Source of the DNA: Microbacterium limosum
GTDB lineage: Bacteria; Actinomycetota; Actinomycetes; Actinomycetales; Microbacteriaceae
Direction: 5' to 3'
Assembly (NCBI RefSeq): GCF_036324365.1
Contig: NZ_CP137080.1
Coordinates: 2,170,001-2,234,000, forward strand
DNA: 64,000 nt
Within the stretch, counting starts at the first letter, position 1, and every line of letters starts with the position of its first letter. The position numbers and the translations under genes were made by a program. This document shows positions 1 through 8,578 of this stretch, one piece after another. Below the pieces are notes generated by a model. It was not told the DNA's origin, ran no database searches, and saw nothing but the letters and a program-made list of their open reading frames with translations.

Positions 1-1172
1 TACGTGGTGAACTTGCCGCCGGCGATGACCGTCAGTCCGGGGACGGGCGAGGCGACCGTGTGCTCGCGCGACACCTTCTCGGATGCGGTGCCGTCCTTCG
101 TGCCCGGCTGCAGCAGCGGGCGGAGCCCGGCCCACGTGCCGATGATGTCATCGTGCGTGAGCGCCTTCGCCAGGACCCCATTCGCCTCATCGAGCACGTA
201 GTCGATGTCGCGGGCATGTGCCGTGGGGTTGACGAGTTCTTCGGTCCAGGGGGTGTCGGTCGTGCCGATGACCCAGTACCGCGACCACGGGATGACGAAG
301 AGAACGCTCTTCTTCGTCTGCAAGATAAGACCCGCGTCGCCCTCAATCCGATCGCGGGGGACGACGATGTGGATGCCCTTCGAGGCCAGCACCCGCAGCC
401 CGCCGGTCTCGCCGGCGAGAGCCTGCGACTGCTCGGTCCAGACACCGGTCGAGCTGATGACATGGCGCGCCTTGGCCGCGATCACGCGATCCGTCTCGAG
501 GTCGCGCAGCAGCGCGCCGTCTACGACACCGGCGCCATTCTTGGTCAGCTCCACCACCTGTGTGCGCGCGGCCGCCTGAGCCCCGTGCCCCACCGCAGTG
601 CGAACGAGCGTCGCGACGTATCTCGCGTCGTCCACCGTCGCATCCCAGTACTCGATCGCCCCGACTGCTGCCCGCGCGCTGAGGTCCGGGAACACCCGGT
701 CGAGGTCGCCCCGGCTGAGGTGACGATGCCAGGGGAGGGCGCGCTTTCCCCGGCGCAGGGTCGCGAGCACGTCGTAGAGGGCGATGCCCGCCCCCACGAA
801 GGCCCGCTCCCACACCCGATGACGCAGGGGATAAAGGAAGGGCACGGGGCGCACGAGGTGGGGAGCGACCGCCGTCAGGAGAAGGTCGCGCTCTGCCAAC
901 GCCTCGAACACCAGCTTGAAATCGAGCATCTGAAGGTAGCGGAGCCCTCCGTGCACGAGCTTGCTCGAGCGAGACGACGTTCCCGCGCCCCAGTCCTGCG
1001 CCTCGACGACCACCGTCTCCAGACCTCTGCTGGCAGCATCAAGGGCGATGCCGGCACCGGTGATACCGCCCCCGATGACGAGCACGTCGAGTTCTCGTCC
1101 CGGCAGTGCGCTCTCGGACAGGCGCGCAAGAGCGCGGTCGCGGGATTCCGTGGTGAGCCGAGTGTCGAGCAT
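1..1172 (-). CDS. glpD: Glycerol-3-phosphate dehydrogenase (FAD), C-terminus cut by window edge
   Basis: FAD-dependent oxidation of glycerol-3-phosphate to dihydroxyacetone phosphate, feeding electrons to the membrane quinone pool. About 390 of the usual 560-580 residues are present. The N-terminal Rossmann dinucleotide motif GGGITGAG sits near residues 34-41, followed by the family motif SSKLVHGGLRYL and, further on, IGTTDTPW, which is typical of GlpD/GlpA. I chose the ATG at 1172 because the protein then begins shortly before the FAD motif. A SorC-type regulator lies divergently 114 bp away and is the obvious candidate regulator. The 3' end lies outside the window. Confidence 0.92.
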   Translation of the reverse strand, partial: MLDTRLTTESRDRALARLSESALPGRELDVLVIGGGITGAGIALDAASRGLETVVVEAQDWGAGTSSRSSKLVHGGLRYLQMLDFKLVFEALAERDLLLTAVAPHLVRPVPFLYPLRHRVWERAFVGAGIALYDVLATLRRGKRALPWHRHLSRGDLDRVFPDLSARAAVGAIEYWDATVDDARYVATLVRTAVGHGAQAAARTQVVELTKNGAGVVDGALLRDLETDRVIAAKARHVISSTGVWTEQSQALAGETGGLRVLASKGIHIVVPRDRIEGDAGLILQTKKSVLFVIPWSRYWVIGTTDTPWTEELVNPTAHARDIDYVLDEANGVLAKALTHDDIIGTWAGLRPLLQPGTKDGTASEKVSREHTVASPVPGLTVIAGGKFTT

Positions 1173-1264
1173 GATGTTCCATTCATGAGGACCGGCGGAA
1201 TGTCCCCCGGCAGCCTGAAGCGTATTAGGATCTGGGAGCATGATGGCAATACGCGCATGCAACC

Positions 1265-1278
1265 TGCACGAATGTGCA
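1265..1278. promoter_or_regulatory. Palindrome in the glpD/sorC divergent region
   Basis: The sequence reads TGCAC-GAAT-GTGCA, a perfect 5-bp inverted repeat, flanked by two copies of TGCAACC (1258-1264 and 1275-1281). If the regulator starts at the GTG at 1287, this lies just upstream of its coding region and could be its operator. This is inference from position and symmetry only. Confidence 0.35.
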
Positions 1279-1286
1279 ACCTCTCG

Positions 1287-2291
1287 GTGAACAGGGACGA
1301 AACGATCCTGGCGGCGGCCTCGATGTACTACCTCCAAGACATCAAAATGGAGACGGTCGCTCAGCGGCTGCACATGTCGAGGTCGAGTGTGTCCCGCCTT
1401 CTCAAGGAAGCCCGGTCCTCGGGGCTCGTAAACATAGCGCTGCGCCCGACCCCTTCCCACGCGCCGGCGTTCACCCACCTCATCGCTCAACAGTTCGGCG
1501 TCGAGGTGTACGTGGTGCCAGTCAGCGACTCGGCGACGACGCAGGAGCGACTGGATCAGGTGGCCACCGCCACGGCCAAGATGGTGACCGACTGGTTCGA
1601 CTCCGACATGATCCTCGCGATCGCGTGGGGCACAACCCTCGGAGCGGTATCCCAGCACCTCACGAAAAAGCCGACGCGTGGGAGCGTCATCGTTCAGCTC
1701 AACGGGGGGGCGAACAACCGCACCTCGGGTGCCGACTACGTGGGCAACCTCATCTCTCGATTCGGCGAGGCGTTCGATGCGCGTGTGCAGCCATTCCCGG
1801 TTCCTGCCTTCTTCGACTTCGCCAGCACCAGACGCGCGATGTGGCGTGAGCGCTCCATCGCACGGGTGCTCGAGATGCAGCGGCAGGCGGACATCGCCCT
1901 GTTCTCGATCGGTGCAGTCACAGGCCAGGTGCCGAGCCATGTCTACTCGGCCGGATACCTCGAAGCCGACGACATCCGTGTGCTGGAGTCGGCCGGGGTG
2001 GTCGGCGATGTCTGTACGGTGTTCCTGCGAGCGGATGGGACTTATGAAGACCTCTCTCTGAACGAACGTGCGAGCGGGCCCACGCCGGCGGAGCTTAAGC
2101 ACATACCCCGCCGCGTGTGCGCGGTGGCCGGAGACAACAAAGTCATCCCTATCCTGGCGGCCCTTCGCGCGGGGATAATCACGCACCTCATCCTTGATGA
2201 GCAGACCGCCCACGGACTGCGACTCTGTATGACGTCGGTCCATCGAGAGTCAGTGCACGCCGACATCGTGTCAGAACTCCCAGATCGCTGA
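1287..2291 (+). CDS. SorC/DeoR-type sugar-binding transcriptional regulator
   Basis: Predicted DNA-binding regulator of carbohydrate or polyol genes. The N-terminal helix-turn-helix (about residues 18-45, with HMSRSSVSRLLKEAR as recognition region) is followed by a SorC-type effector domain resembling sugar-phosphate isomerases, including LAIAWGTTLGAV and the late VCAVAGDNKVIPILAALRAG segment. The length of about 334 residues fits the family. The start is uncertain: the GTG at 1287 gives the usual short N-terminus, but in-frame ATGs at 1257 and 1272 are possible. No clear ribosome binding site decides it. The gene is divergent from glpD, so it probably controls glycerol-3-phosphate use; the true effector is not visible. 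Confidence 0.85.
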   Translation: MNRDETILAAASMYYLQDIKMETVAQRLHMSRSSVSRLLKEARSSGLVNIALRPTPSHAPAFTHLIAQQFGVEVYVVPVSDSATTQERLDQVATATAKMVTDWFDSDMILAIAWGTTLGAVSQHLTKKPTRGSVIVQLNGGANNRTSGADYVGNLISRFGEAFDARVQPFPVPAFFDFASTRRAMWRERSIARVLEMQRQADIALFSIGAVTGQVPSHVYSAGYLEADDIRVLESAGVVGDVCTVFLRADGTYEDLSLNERASGPTPAELKHIPRRVCAVAGDNKVIPILAALRAGIITHLILDEQTAHGLRLCMTSVHRESVHADIVSELPDR

Positions 2292-2810
2292 CCCCAGCGA
2301 TGCCCGGAATGGCTGCCGCCGTTTCAGGAGTTCGCACGACGCGTCGGCCGCCACCGCAGGGCGCTCACTGTCGATGCGATCCGCGATGTCCTGCTAAGCC
2401 GCTACGGCATGACCGACGCGGTTGAGATGATGGTCGGCGCGTGGACGAACAGGTTCCCGGCAATCCCACCCGCCACGTTACTGCCACGACTCGTGGCAGC
2501 CATCATGATGCGAAACTCGAGACCGTACGCAGAGGATGGGGATCCGAAATCGCCCAGCTCAGGTCGTAGGGGTCGGCGGTCCTGGATCGCCCTTCCCGTT
2601 CAGGGAGTAGCGGGTTTGCGCCCGTTGCCTCGGCATGGTGGTTGAGGCACAGTTGTGGAGTTGATCGCTGGATGGCGGCATTCTGTGATCGCTTAGTGGC
2701 GTCTTGTCCGCCCGCAAGCGGATCCTTGACCGGGCACTGGCGTGGTTCGGCGAGATGTACCCGTGCCGCCAACTTTTGAGCGTCGAATCGTGGATGCTCG
2801 TGGAGGGGTG
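2292..2810. other. No confident gene; possible coding remnant
   Basis: This stretch of about 520 bp separates the SorC gene from the disrupted membrane-protein gene. From 2292 to about 2530 the + strand, in the same frame as the upstream regulator, has plausible codon use (for example VDAIRDVLLSRYG and AVEMMVGAWTNRF) but no suitable start, and I recognise no family. A perfect 9-bp inverted repeat (CTGCCACGA-C-TCGTGGCAG) lies at 2481-2499. The rest, to 2810, shows nothing I can name. Decayed mobile DNA is likely. Confidence 0.35.
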
Positions 2811-3204
2811 TTAGGGCTTCCACACCATCAGGACGACCACAGCGACCAGGCTGATGGCGGCGATGCCCGAGCTCACCGCAACGCGCGTGTAGCGCTGATG
2901 CGGTCCCCGCCGCTCCGGGTGCAGGTATGTGGGGACGACGATCCCGAGCGTGAGCGCAGCGGCGATCACATACAGGATGAGGGATCCCAGAACCCAAGGT
3001 GTGGTGATGGAGAGGTCGTATTTCGAGTCGGCCGTGCCCATGACACCGAATCCGGTGACAATCACCACGAGGGATAGGTAGGTGAGGAGGCGGAGGCTTT
3101 TCGCTGACGCCGTTACGCGGGCGGTGTCCCCTGTCGCGCGTCAGGCTTAGTGGCAGGGGTTGTTAGTTGCTGAGGCAGCGCCCCTACTGGAAGGTCTAAG
3201 AACT

Positions 3205-3522
3205 ATGAGTCATCCCCCGGTGATCCCGGCGGAGAAGAAGATCCGCATTGTGTTGAGCGTGCTTCAGGGTGAGATCTCGATCGCGGAAGCCGCGCGTCGG
3301 GAGAAGGTGTCCGAGCAGGCGATCGGGAACTGGAAGCGCCAGTTCCTCGAGGGCGGGAAGGCGGGGATTGAGGCGGGCAAGTCGAAGCCCACGTCCCGCG
3401 AGCAGCAGCTCGAGGACGAGGTCGCCGAGCTCACCCAAGCGCTGGGTGAGGCCGCGGTCGAGATCCGGGTGTGGAAGAAGTCAGCTGAGGGCCGGCTGGG
3501 CCCTTCGAGGACCTCGAGGTGA
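3205..3522 (+). CDS. IS transposase, helix-turn-helix subunit (OrfA)
   Basis: A 105-residue DNA-binding subunit of the transposase. A helix-turn-helix near residues 15-50 includes SIAEAARREKVSEQAIGNWK, followed by a charged segment (EQQLEDEVAELTQALGEA) that looks like a leucine-zipper-type helix, as in OrfA proteins of the IS3 family. I chose the ATG at 3205. The stop overlaps the GTG start of the catalytic subunit by GTGA, suggesting translational coupling rather than the frameshift usual in IS3. Confidence 0.85.
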   Translation: MSHPPVIPAEKKIRIVLSVLQGEISIAEAARREKVSEQAIGNWKRQFLEGGKAGIEAGKSKPTSREQQLEDEVAELTQALGEAAVEIRVWKKSAEGRLGPSRTSR

Positions 3523-4469
3523 TCCGCACCGAGGCGGGCATGCCGACCGCGAGGTTCGTGGACATGATCGGCGTGCCCGAGCGGTCGTATCGGCGGTGGC
3601 AGGCCAAGGCCCGTGCCAACCGCCCGCCGAAGGGTCCGTGGCCGCAGCCGGCGCGCACCGCGGTCCGCGACGCGGTCGTCGCTCACGCGAAAGCGCACCC
3701 GGCCTGGGGACACCGGAAGGTCTGGGCGATGACCCGTCACGACGGGCACCCGGTGTCGCAGGCGACCGTGTTGCGGCTACTGCGCGATGAGGGTCTGATC
3801 CTGGGCGCGAACTACCAGCGGGAGCGGCGCCGCCTCGCCGAGCGGCGCAAGGCCGCCTTCGCGAAGGAGCCGACGGGCCCGAATCAGGTCTGGCAGCTCG
3901 ACTTCTCCGAGTACGAGACCACGACCGGCGGCACCTGGCGGATCGCGTCGTGCCGGGACTACTGGGCGAAGTACGAGTTCGACGCGCACGTGTCCCCGAC
4001 CGCGAACATGCACGACGCCGTCGCCGCCGTCGAGCTCGCCCTCGCCGAAGCAGAAGCGCTCCTCGGTCACCCGCTGATCGACGAGTGTCAGATCGACGAG
4101 GCGACCGGCGAGATCCTCCCGGTCCTGACGATCGTGACCGACAACGGCGGCCCGTTCCGCTCGTTCACGTTCGAAGCGTTCATCGCGACGCGCCCCGAGC
4201 TGCGGCACGTCCGGACGCGGGTTCGAACGCCCGGGCAGAACGGATCACGCGAACGCGGGTTCGGGACGATGAAGTACGAGTGGCTGTTCCGAGAAGAGAT
4301 CGACGACGGCCTCCAGCTCGTCGAGCACGTGAACGCCTACCGGCACGACTACAACCACGTCCGACCGCACGAAGCGATCGCCTGGAACCGACCCGCTGAC
4401 GTCTACGCCGGCACCGCCGACCCCACCATCCCCAACTTCGAAACCAAAGAAATCCTGCCAACTACTTGA
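3519..4469 (+). CDS. IS transposase, DDE integrase-core subunit (OrfB)
   Basis: The catalytic subunit (316 residues) has an integrase core. The DDE residues are seen in WQLDFSEYE (first Asp), VTDNGGPF (second Asp) and GSRERGFGTMKYEW (Glu). An N-terminal helical region with HPAWGHRKVWAM is typical of IS3-group OrfB. It starts at a GTG overlapping the end of OrfA and stops 9 bp before the right end of the element. It looks intact, so the IS may still be active. The IS3 versus IS481 assignment is not certain because the arrangement is two-gene but without an obvious frameshift. Confidence 0.9.
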   Translation: MIRTEAGMPTARFVDMIGVPERSYRRWQAKARANRPPKGPWPQPARTAVRDAVVAHAKAHPAWGHRKVWAMTRHDGHPVSQATVLRLLRDEGLILGANYQRERRRLAERRKAAFAKEPTGPNQVWQLDFSEYETTTGGTWRIASCRDYWAKYEFDAHVSPTANMHDAVAAVELALAEAEALLGHPLIDECQIDEATGEILPVLTIVTDNGGPFRSFTFEAFIATRPELRHVRTRVRTPGQNGSRERGFGTMKYEWLFREEIDDGLQLVEHVNAYRHDYNHVRPHEAIAWNRPADVYAGTADPTIPNFETKEILPTT

Positions 4470-4609
4470 CGCGGGACACCCCAGTGCGGAGTGCGCGCAG
4501 GCCGGTCATGGGCATGATGGCGATGGGGCCGATGATGAAAACCGCGGTGGCGACGTGCAGGATGCTGAACAGAAGGTCCAAGGGGATTTCCTTTGCTGGG
4601 GGCCGCTGG

Positions 4610-5305
4610 TTACGCGGCGGCAGAGACGGCGTCGACGAGTGCGCCGTCGACGAGGTTGACGACACCGTGCATCCGGGGCAGGTGGACGAGGTCGTGGGTG
4701 ACGAGCAGCGTCGAGGTGTTCAGCTCGTCGGTCAGGCGGAGGATGAGCTGGATGATGCTGGCGCCGCGTTCCTGGTCGAGTGCACTGGTCGGTTCGTCAA
4801 CCAGGAGCACGCTGGGGTCGTTCATCAGGGCGCGGGCGATGTTCACTCGCTGGCGTTGACCTCCGGAGAGCTGGTGGGGTCGTTTGTCTCGGTGGTCGGA
4901 GAGTCCCACCGCATCAAGAAGCGTCTCGGCGCGTTTGGTCGCATTGCCACGGTTTCGCCGGGAGTGGCGCGCGCCGAGCTCGTTCATGACGGACAGCTGC
5001 TCCAGCGCGGTCAGGGACGGGATGAGGTTGGACTGCTGGAAGACGATGCCGATCTTGGTTCGGCGGGTCTCTGTCGCTTCGCCGGGAGTGAGGCGGGTGG
5101 CATCGACGTCGTCGATGATGACCTGTCCGGTGTCGGGGCGGATGAGGGTCGCGGCGACGGCGAGGAGGCTGGACTTCCCCGAGCCGCTCGGGCCCGTGAT
5201 GCCGGTAACGGTTCCTGGGTGAGCGGTGAGGCTGACCTGGTTAACGGCGGTGATGCGATTGTCGCCGTCTGGGAAGGTGAGGGTGATGTTGTCGAGACGG
5301 ATCAT
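4610..5305 (-). CDS. ABC transporter ATP-binding protein (MacB/LolD type)
   Basis: The cytosolic ATPase of an efflux or lipoprotein-type ABC system, 231 residues. Walker A GPSGSGKS is at 38-45, the Q-loop in IGIVFQQSNL, the signature LSGGQ at 146-150, Walker B VLLVDE at 166-171, and the H-loop in LLVTHD. Its start overlaps the stop of the FtsX-type permease by four bases (ATGA), so the two are co-translated and form one transporter. The following gene in the operon, a small membrane protein, is broken by an IS. The divergent two-component system probably controls the operon. Confidence 0.93.
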   Translation of the reverse strand: MIRLDNITLTFPDGDNRITAVNQVSLTAHPGTVTGITGPSGSGKSSLLAVAATLIRPDTGQVIIDDVDATRLTPGEATETRRTKIGIVFQQSNLIPSLTALEQLSVMNELGARHSRRNRGNATKRAETLLDAVGLSDHRDKRPHQLSGGQRQRVNIARALMNDPSVLLVDEPTSALDQERGASIIQLILRLTDELNTSTLLVTHDLVHLPRMHGVVNLVDGALVDAVSAAA

Positions 5306-6372
5306 CGGTTGCTCCCGAGGGCGGTGAGTGGGTCGGCGGAGGTTACAGAGCGGAGCGCGAATGCGGCTCCAGCGAGGCCGAGCGTGATCATGATCGCGCC
5401 GGGCAGCAGTGTCGTGATGGGGCTGAGGAGAAACGGCAGGGCGGTACCGGCGAGGGTGCCGAAGAGGGTGACCAGCCCCAACCCGATGCCTATCCCCAGG
5501 ACTAGGACGATCAGCGCCTGCCCCAGAGCGTCCCGGACCAGCGAGGAGGTGCTGGCGCCGAGTGCTTTGAGCACGGCGATGTCGCCCTTTCGTTGCATGG
5601 TCCAGACGGTGAAGAACGCGCCGATGACCAGGCCGGAGATCCCGAACAGCATGGTGACCATCAACAGAAGAGACCCGATCTCAGAGCGGAACGCGCTAAG
5701 TGCGGTCAACGACCCGAGGACGGTTTCAGAGACGGTGGAGTTCGCGGTGTCTGTGGTTTCCCAGTCCGGCGAGCCGGTGACAGCGAGAACCGTCGCGTAA
5801 GCGTCGGGGTTGCCAGTGGCTGCCGAGTAAGCCTGCCAGTCGGCGAGGGTCATCTCCACTACGGGGGTGTGGCTGTACCAGGCGTCGCCAGCGATCGTTT
5901 CGACGGTGTACGTGGTCCCGGCGATTGTCACGTCATCGCCGATAGCAACGTCGAGGTCTTTGGCTGCGGGAGCAGAGAGGCTCACCCGACCATCCCGGGA
6001 GGGGGCAGTGGCGTTGAATCCGGGTTGCACTCCGAAGATGGCGATCGCGATGCGGGCGTCGCCGGCCTCTGCCCGGGTCTGGCTGATCCCGATCGGTTCT
6101 GCCGAGGTAACGCCCGCCGCGGTGTCCCAAGCGGTGGTCTGCTGTTCGGTGATGGTGGAGTCGGAGAAGCTTGAGGCCGCGCCGTCCGTGGTGGGCGCAG
6201 AGAAGACGACCCGATCTGCCGGGATCGATAGGACGGCGGAGATGTTCTGGGTGGCAAGGCCGCCGGTGAGGCCGCTGAGGAAGCCGACGAGAACGGTGAT
6301 GAGGGCAACGACCGAGCCGATCAAGACGAAACGGCCGCGGGCAAAGCGTAGGTCGCGGAGCGCGACGAACAT
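5302..6372 (-). CDS. ABC transporter permease, FtsX/MacB family
   Basis: A 356-residue permease with the FtsX layout: one N-terminal membrane helix (about residues 15-38), a large extracytoplasmic domain of about 200 residues, then three C-terminal helices with the family pattern MVTMLFGISGLVIGAFF followed by QRKGDIAVLKALGAS. The start ATG at 6372 is preceded by AGGAAAGGAA, a strong ribosome binding site. With the ATPase downstream it should export or extract a hydrophobic substrate such as a peptide antibiotic or lipid; no substrate can be read from the sequence. Confidence 0.92.
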   Translation of the reverse strand: MFVALRDLRFARGRFVLIGSVVALITVLVGFLSGLTGGLATQNISAVLSIPADRVVFSAPTTDGAASSFSDSTITEQQTTAWDTAAGVTSAEPIGISQTRAEAGDARIAIAIFGVQPGFNATAPSRDGRVSLSAPAAKDLDVAIGDDVTIAGTTYTVETIAGDAWYSHTPVVEMTLADWQAYSAATGNPDAYATVLAVTGSPDWETTDTANSTVSETVLGSLTALSAFRSEIGSLLLMVTMLFGISGLVIGAFFTVWTMQRKGDIAVLKALGASTSSLVRDALGQALIVLVLGIGIGLGLVTLFGTLAGTALPFLLSPITTLLPGAIMITLGLAGAAFALRSVTSADPLTALGSNR

Positions 6373-6485
6373 GAGATTCCTTTCCTGTCGCCCGAGCTGG
6401 GGACACGTACCACTTTTCCTTTCTTGACCTGCCAGCTCATCGGCCGCCCGCACAGGCTTTACCGACTGAATGATGGGCGGGGAAG

Positions 6486-6501
6486 TCGTCCTTTCGGACG
6501 A
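6486..6501. promoter_or_regulatory. Inverted repeat between exporter operon and kinase gene
   Basis: TCGTCC-TTTC-GGACGA is a perfect 6-bp inverted repeat in the 163-bp divergent region. It is a candidate response-regulator site or a short leader hairpin. No more can be said. Confidence 0.25.
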
Positions 6502-6535
6502 TGCCGTTGTCGTGTCGATGCGTAGTATTCGGTCC

Positions 6536-7723
6536 ATGCCCCACACTGCGCTCACCCCTGTCTTCGTGGGTCTGCGCACCGGGTTGCATGTTCTTTTCGC
6601 CGTTCTCGCCGTTCTGGTCATCGTCCGCGCGGTGATCTCACCGACGGAGAGCAGCACCGCCGCCATCGTCCTCACCGTGGTGATGACGGCCACATACGGG
6701 ATCGGAGCGACAAGGACCAGGACCACCCGACAGCGTGATCGCGTGCTGCGCCTGCTGTGGTTGGCGGCGCTCACCCTCGAGTGGGTAATCCTCCTCTGGT
6801 TGACACCCGAAGCCGCGTACCTCGTCTTCCCCCTGTTTTTCCTTTACCTCCACCTCCTCGGCCCGTGGTGGGGCGCTGCCGCGATCGTCGTCGCTACCGG
6901 CACTGCTATCTGCGCGCTTGGCATCCACAGCGGATGGAGTCTCGGCGGAGTCATCGGCCCACTGGTTGGCGCAGGAGTCGCTCTCCTGATCGGACTCGGC
7001 TACCAAACTCTGGCCCGCGAGGCGCAGCAACGCGAAGCCCTCATGCGCGAACTGCTCGCCACCCAAGGCCAGCTCGCGGCGACCGAACACGAATCCGGAG
7101 TCCTCGCCGAGCGCGCTCGGCTAGCCCGCGAAATCCACGACACCGTCGCGCAGGGCCTCTCCAGCATTCAGATGCTCCTCTACGCCGCCGAACAGGCTGA
7201 CCCTGAGCGCCCTGGCGCCGAGCACATCCGGCTTGCCCGAGACACGGCGGCCAGCAATCTGGCTGATGCACGCCGGTTCATCCGTGAACTCACCCCACCC
7301 GACCTCGACGACCGTGGCCTCGGCGGAGCGCTGCGGAGGCTCGCCGACTCACAATGGGCTCCGCAAGGACTCCACGTCAACGTGCGGGTATCCGACACAC
7401 TCGAACTACCGATGCACGTCCAGACGGCGCTGCTGAGAATCGCGCAGGGAGCCATCGCCAACGTCATCCAGCACGCACACGCCACCACCGCGACCATCAC
7501 TCTCGCCGCCGATCACGAGCAGCTGCAATTCACCATCGCCGACGACGGCAAAGGCTTCGACCCCAACATGGCAGCCTTCGAACCGCGCGGTCGTTCAGAT
7601 TCGTTCGGACTCCAGGCGACTCGCGAACGCGCAGAACAACTCGGTGGCAGCCTCACCCTCGACACGCACCCTGGCGAAGGAACGCAACTGACCATCGAGC
7701 TCACCTTGGAGCAGACGACATGA
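6536..7723 (+). CDS. Sensor histidine kinase, DesK/NarL type
   Basis: A membrane sensor kinase of about 395 residues. Four to six hydrophobic segments occupy residues 15-155 with little extracellular loop, suggesting sensing within the membrane. A coiled linker leads to the HisKA_3 dimerisation domain with the phospho-acceptor His near residue 201 in LAREIHDTVAQGL. The ATPase domain has ANVIQHAHA (N box) and IADDGKGFD (G1). The downstream response regulator overlaps by ATGA. The ATG at 6536 is preferred; a start at 6518 is possible. Such kinases often sense antibiotics or envelope stress and induce a neighbouring ABC exporter, which fits the divergent MacB-like operon here. Confidence 0.92.
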   Translation: MPHTALTPVFVGLRTGLHVLFAVLAVLVIVRAVISPTESSTAAIVLTVVMTATYGIGATRTRTTRQRDRVLRLLWLAALTLEWVILLWLTPEAAYLVFPLFFLYLHLLGPWWGAAAIVVATGTAICALGIHSGWSLGGVIGPLVGAGVALLIGLGYQTLAREAQQREALMRELLATQGQLAATEHESGVLAERARLAREIHDTVAQGLSSIQMLLYAAEQADPERPGAEHIRLARDTAASNLADARRFIRELTPPDLDDRGLGGALRRLADSQWAPQGLHVNVRVSDTLELPMHVQTALLRIAQGAIANVIQHAHATTATITLAADHEQLQFTIADDGKGFDPNMAAFEPRGRSDSFGLQATRERAEQLGGSLTLDTHPGEGTQLTIELTLEQTT

Positions 7724-8346
7724 TCCGGCTTCTCATCGCCGACGACCACCCCATCGTCCGCGCGGGGCTCGTGGCTCTTTTCGCCCTCGAGGGGGACATC
7801 GACGTCATCGCGGAAGCTGCCACACCCGACGCAGCCGTTTCCGCCGCGGAGCACAGCAATCCCGACGTCGTACTGATGGATCTCCAGTTCGGCGCCCAGG
7901 TCGCAACAACCGGAGCCGACGCCACCCGACGTATCCGCGCCCTCGACGCGGCACCCTACGTCCTCATACTCACCAACTACGACTCCGACGCCGACATCCT
8001 CGGAGCCGTTGAAGCCGGCGCCAGCGGCTACCTCCTCAAAGACGCCCCACCCCACGAGCTCGCAGCAGCCGTCCGCGCCGCCGCCGCAGGCGAAAGCGCC
8101 CTCGCGCCCGTCATCGCCTCAAGACTCCTCAACCGCATGCGAGCACCCCAAGCGAACCTCAGCAGTCGCGAGATGCAAGTACTCAAACTCGTCGCAGCCG
8201 GCCACTCAAACACCGACATCGCAGCCGCTCTTTTTGTCAGCGAGACCACCGTCAAATCTCACCTCGCGCACATCTTTACCAAGCTCGCGGTCACCTCACG
8301 AACGGCAGCCGTCTCCGCAGCCAGACAACGCGGCATCTTGCGCTGA
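7720..8346 (+). CDS. Response regulator, NarL/LuxR family
   Basis: A DNA-binding response regulator of 208 residues. The receiver domain has the acidic pair DD at 8-9, phospho-acceptor Asp near 54 in VVLMDLQFG and the Lys of YLLKDAPP. The C-terminal LuxR helix-turn-helix includes LSSREMQVLKLVAAGHSNTD and VSETTVKSHLAHIF. It is translationally coupled to the kinase upstream and likely activates the divergent exporter operon and itself. Confidence 0.95.
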   Translation: MIRLLIADDHPIVRAGLVALFALEGDIDVIAEAATPDAAVSAAEHSNPDVVLMDLQFGAQVATTGADATRRIRALDAAPYVLILTNYDSDADILGAVEAGASGYLLKDAPPHELAAAVRAAAAGESALAPVIASRLLNRMRAPQANLSSREMQVLKLVAAGHSNTDIAAALFVSETTVKSHLAHIFTKLAVTSRTAAVSAARQRGILR

Positions 8347-8578
8347 TCTGCGGAACGACGTCATCCCGCATGACCCGGCAGCCCGCAAGCCGGTCCGCCG
8401 TCGCGCAGTGGCGGACTGAGTATTCGCTCCTCTGAGGGCCACTGATATTGCGGTTCAGGGCCACTCGCTCATCGACGCGATCGTGTCGGTGAGGGCCACC
8501 GAATATTGGGGTTGAGGGCCACCGTTCCTAGGCTCCTTCTGCCGCGTGGCCAATCACACGGCAGAAGGAGTGATTCGG

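Larger units (their letters stand above)
3125..4478 (+). mobile_element. IS3/IS481-like insertion sequence
   Basis: The element carries two overlapping transposase genes. Its ends start TGTCCC on both sides and share further blocks: GCGTCA and GGCAGG appear at the left end (after a 7-nt insertion) and, reversed, at the right end. It is inserted within a small membrane-protein gene. No target-site duplication is visible: the left flank ends CGG and the right flank begins CCCC. The absence may reflect mis-set ends, a very short duplication, or a later rearrangement. Confidence 0.82.
2811..4581 (-). pseudogene. DUF2269-like small integral membrane protein, split by an insertion sequence
   Basis: The N-terminal part (4581 to 4479) starts at a TTG preceded by AAAGGAAA and encodes LDLLFSILHVATAVFIIGP, a first membrane helix. 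The C-terminal part (3124 to 2811) carries three more hydrophobic stretches and ends VVLMVWKP. Joining base 4479 directly to 3124 restores one reading frame of about 137 residues with no bases to remove, so a single insertion broke the gene. The product resembles DUF2269-type proteins, of unknown function. It was the last gene of the ABC exporter operon just upstream, so it was probably an accessory to that exporter. The family name is from memory of similar proteins and is less sure than the disruption itself. Confidence 0.75.

Noticed and set aside
60..1256. A long open frame on the + strand through glpD that joins the SorC frame
   Set aside because: It is antisense to glpD, whose protein motifs are clear on the minus strand. 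Long false frames are common at this GC content; only the part from about 1257 or 1287 belongs to the regulator.
2503..2997. A minus-strand frame of 164 codons overlapping the membrane-protein fragment
   Set aside because: It is out of frame with the clear membrane helices of the disrupted gene and its composition (His, Pro, Arg) is typical of a shadow frame.
3117..4482. Target-site duplication for the first IS
   Set aside because: The bases on the two sides (CGG and CCCC) do not match, and the host gene rejoins in frame without removing any.
8353..8415. A terminator for the response regulator gene
   Set aside because: No convincing hairpin was seen before the IS21 end.
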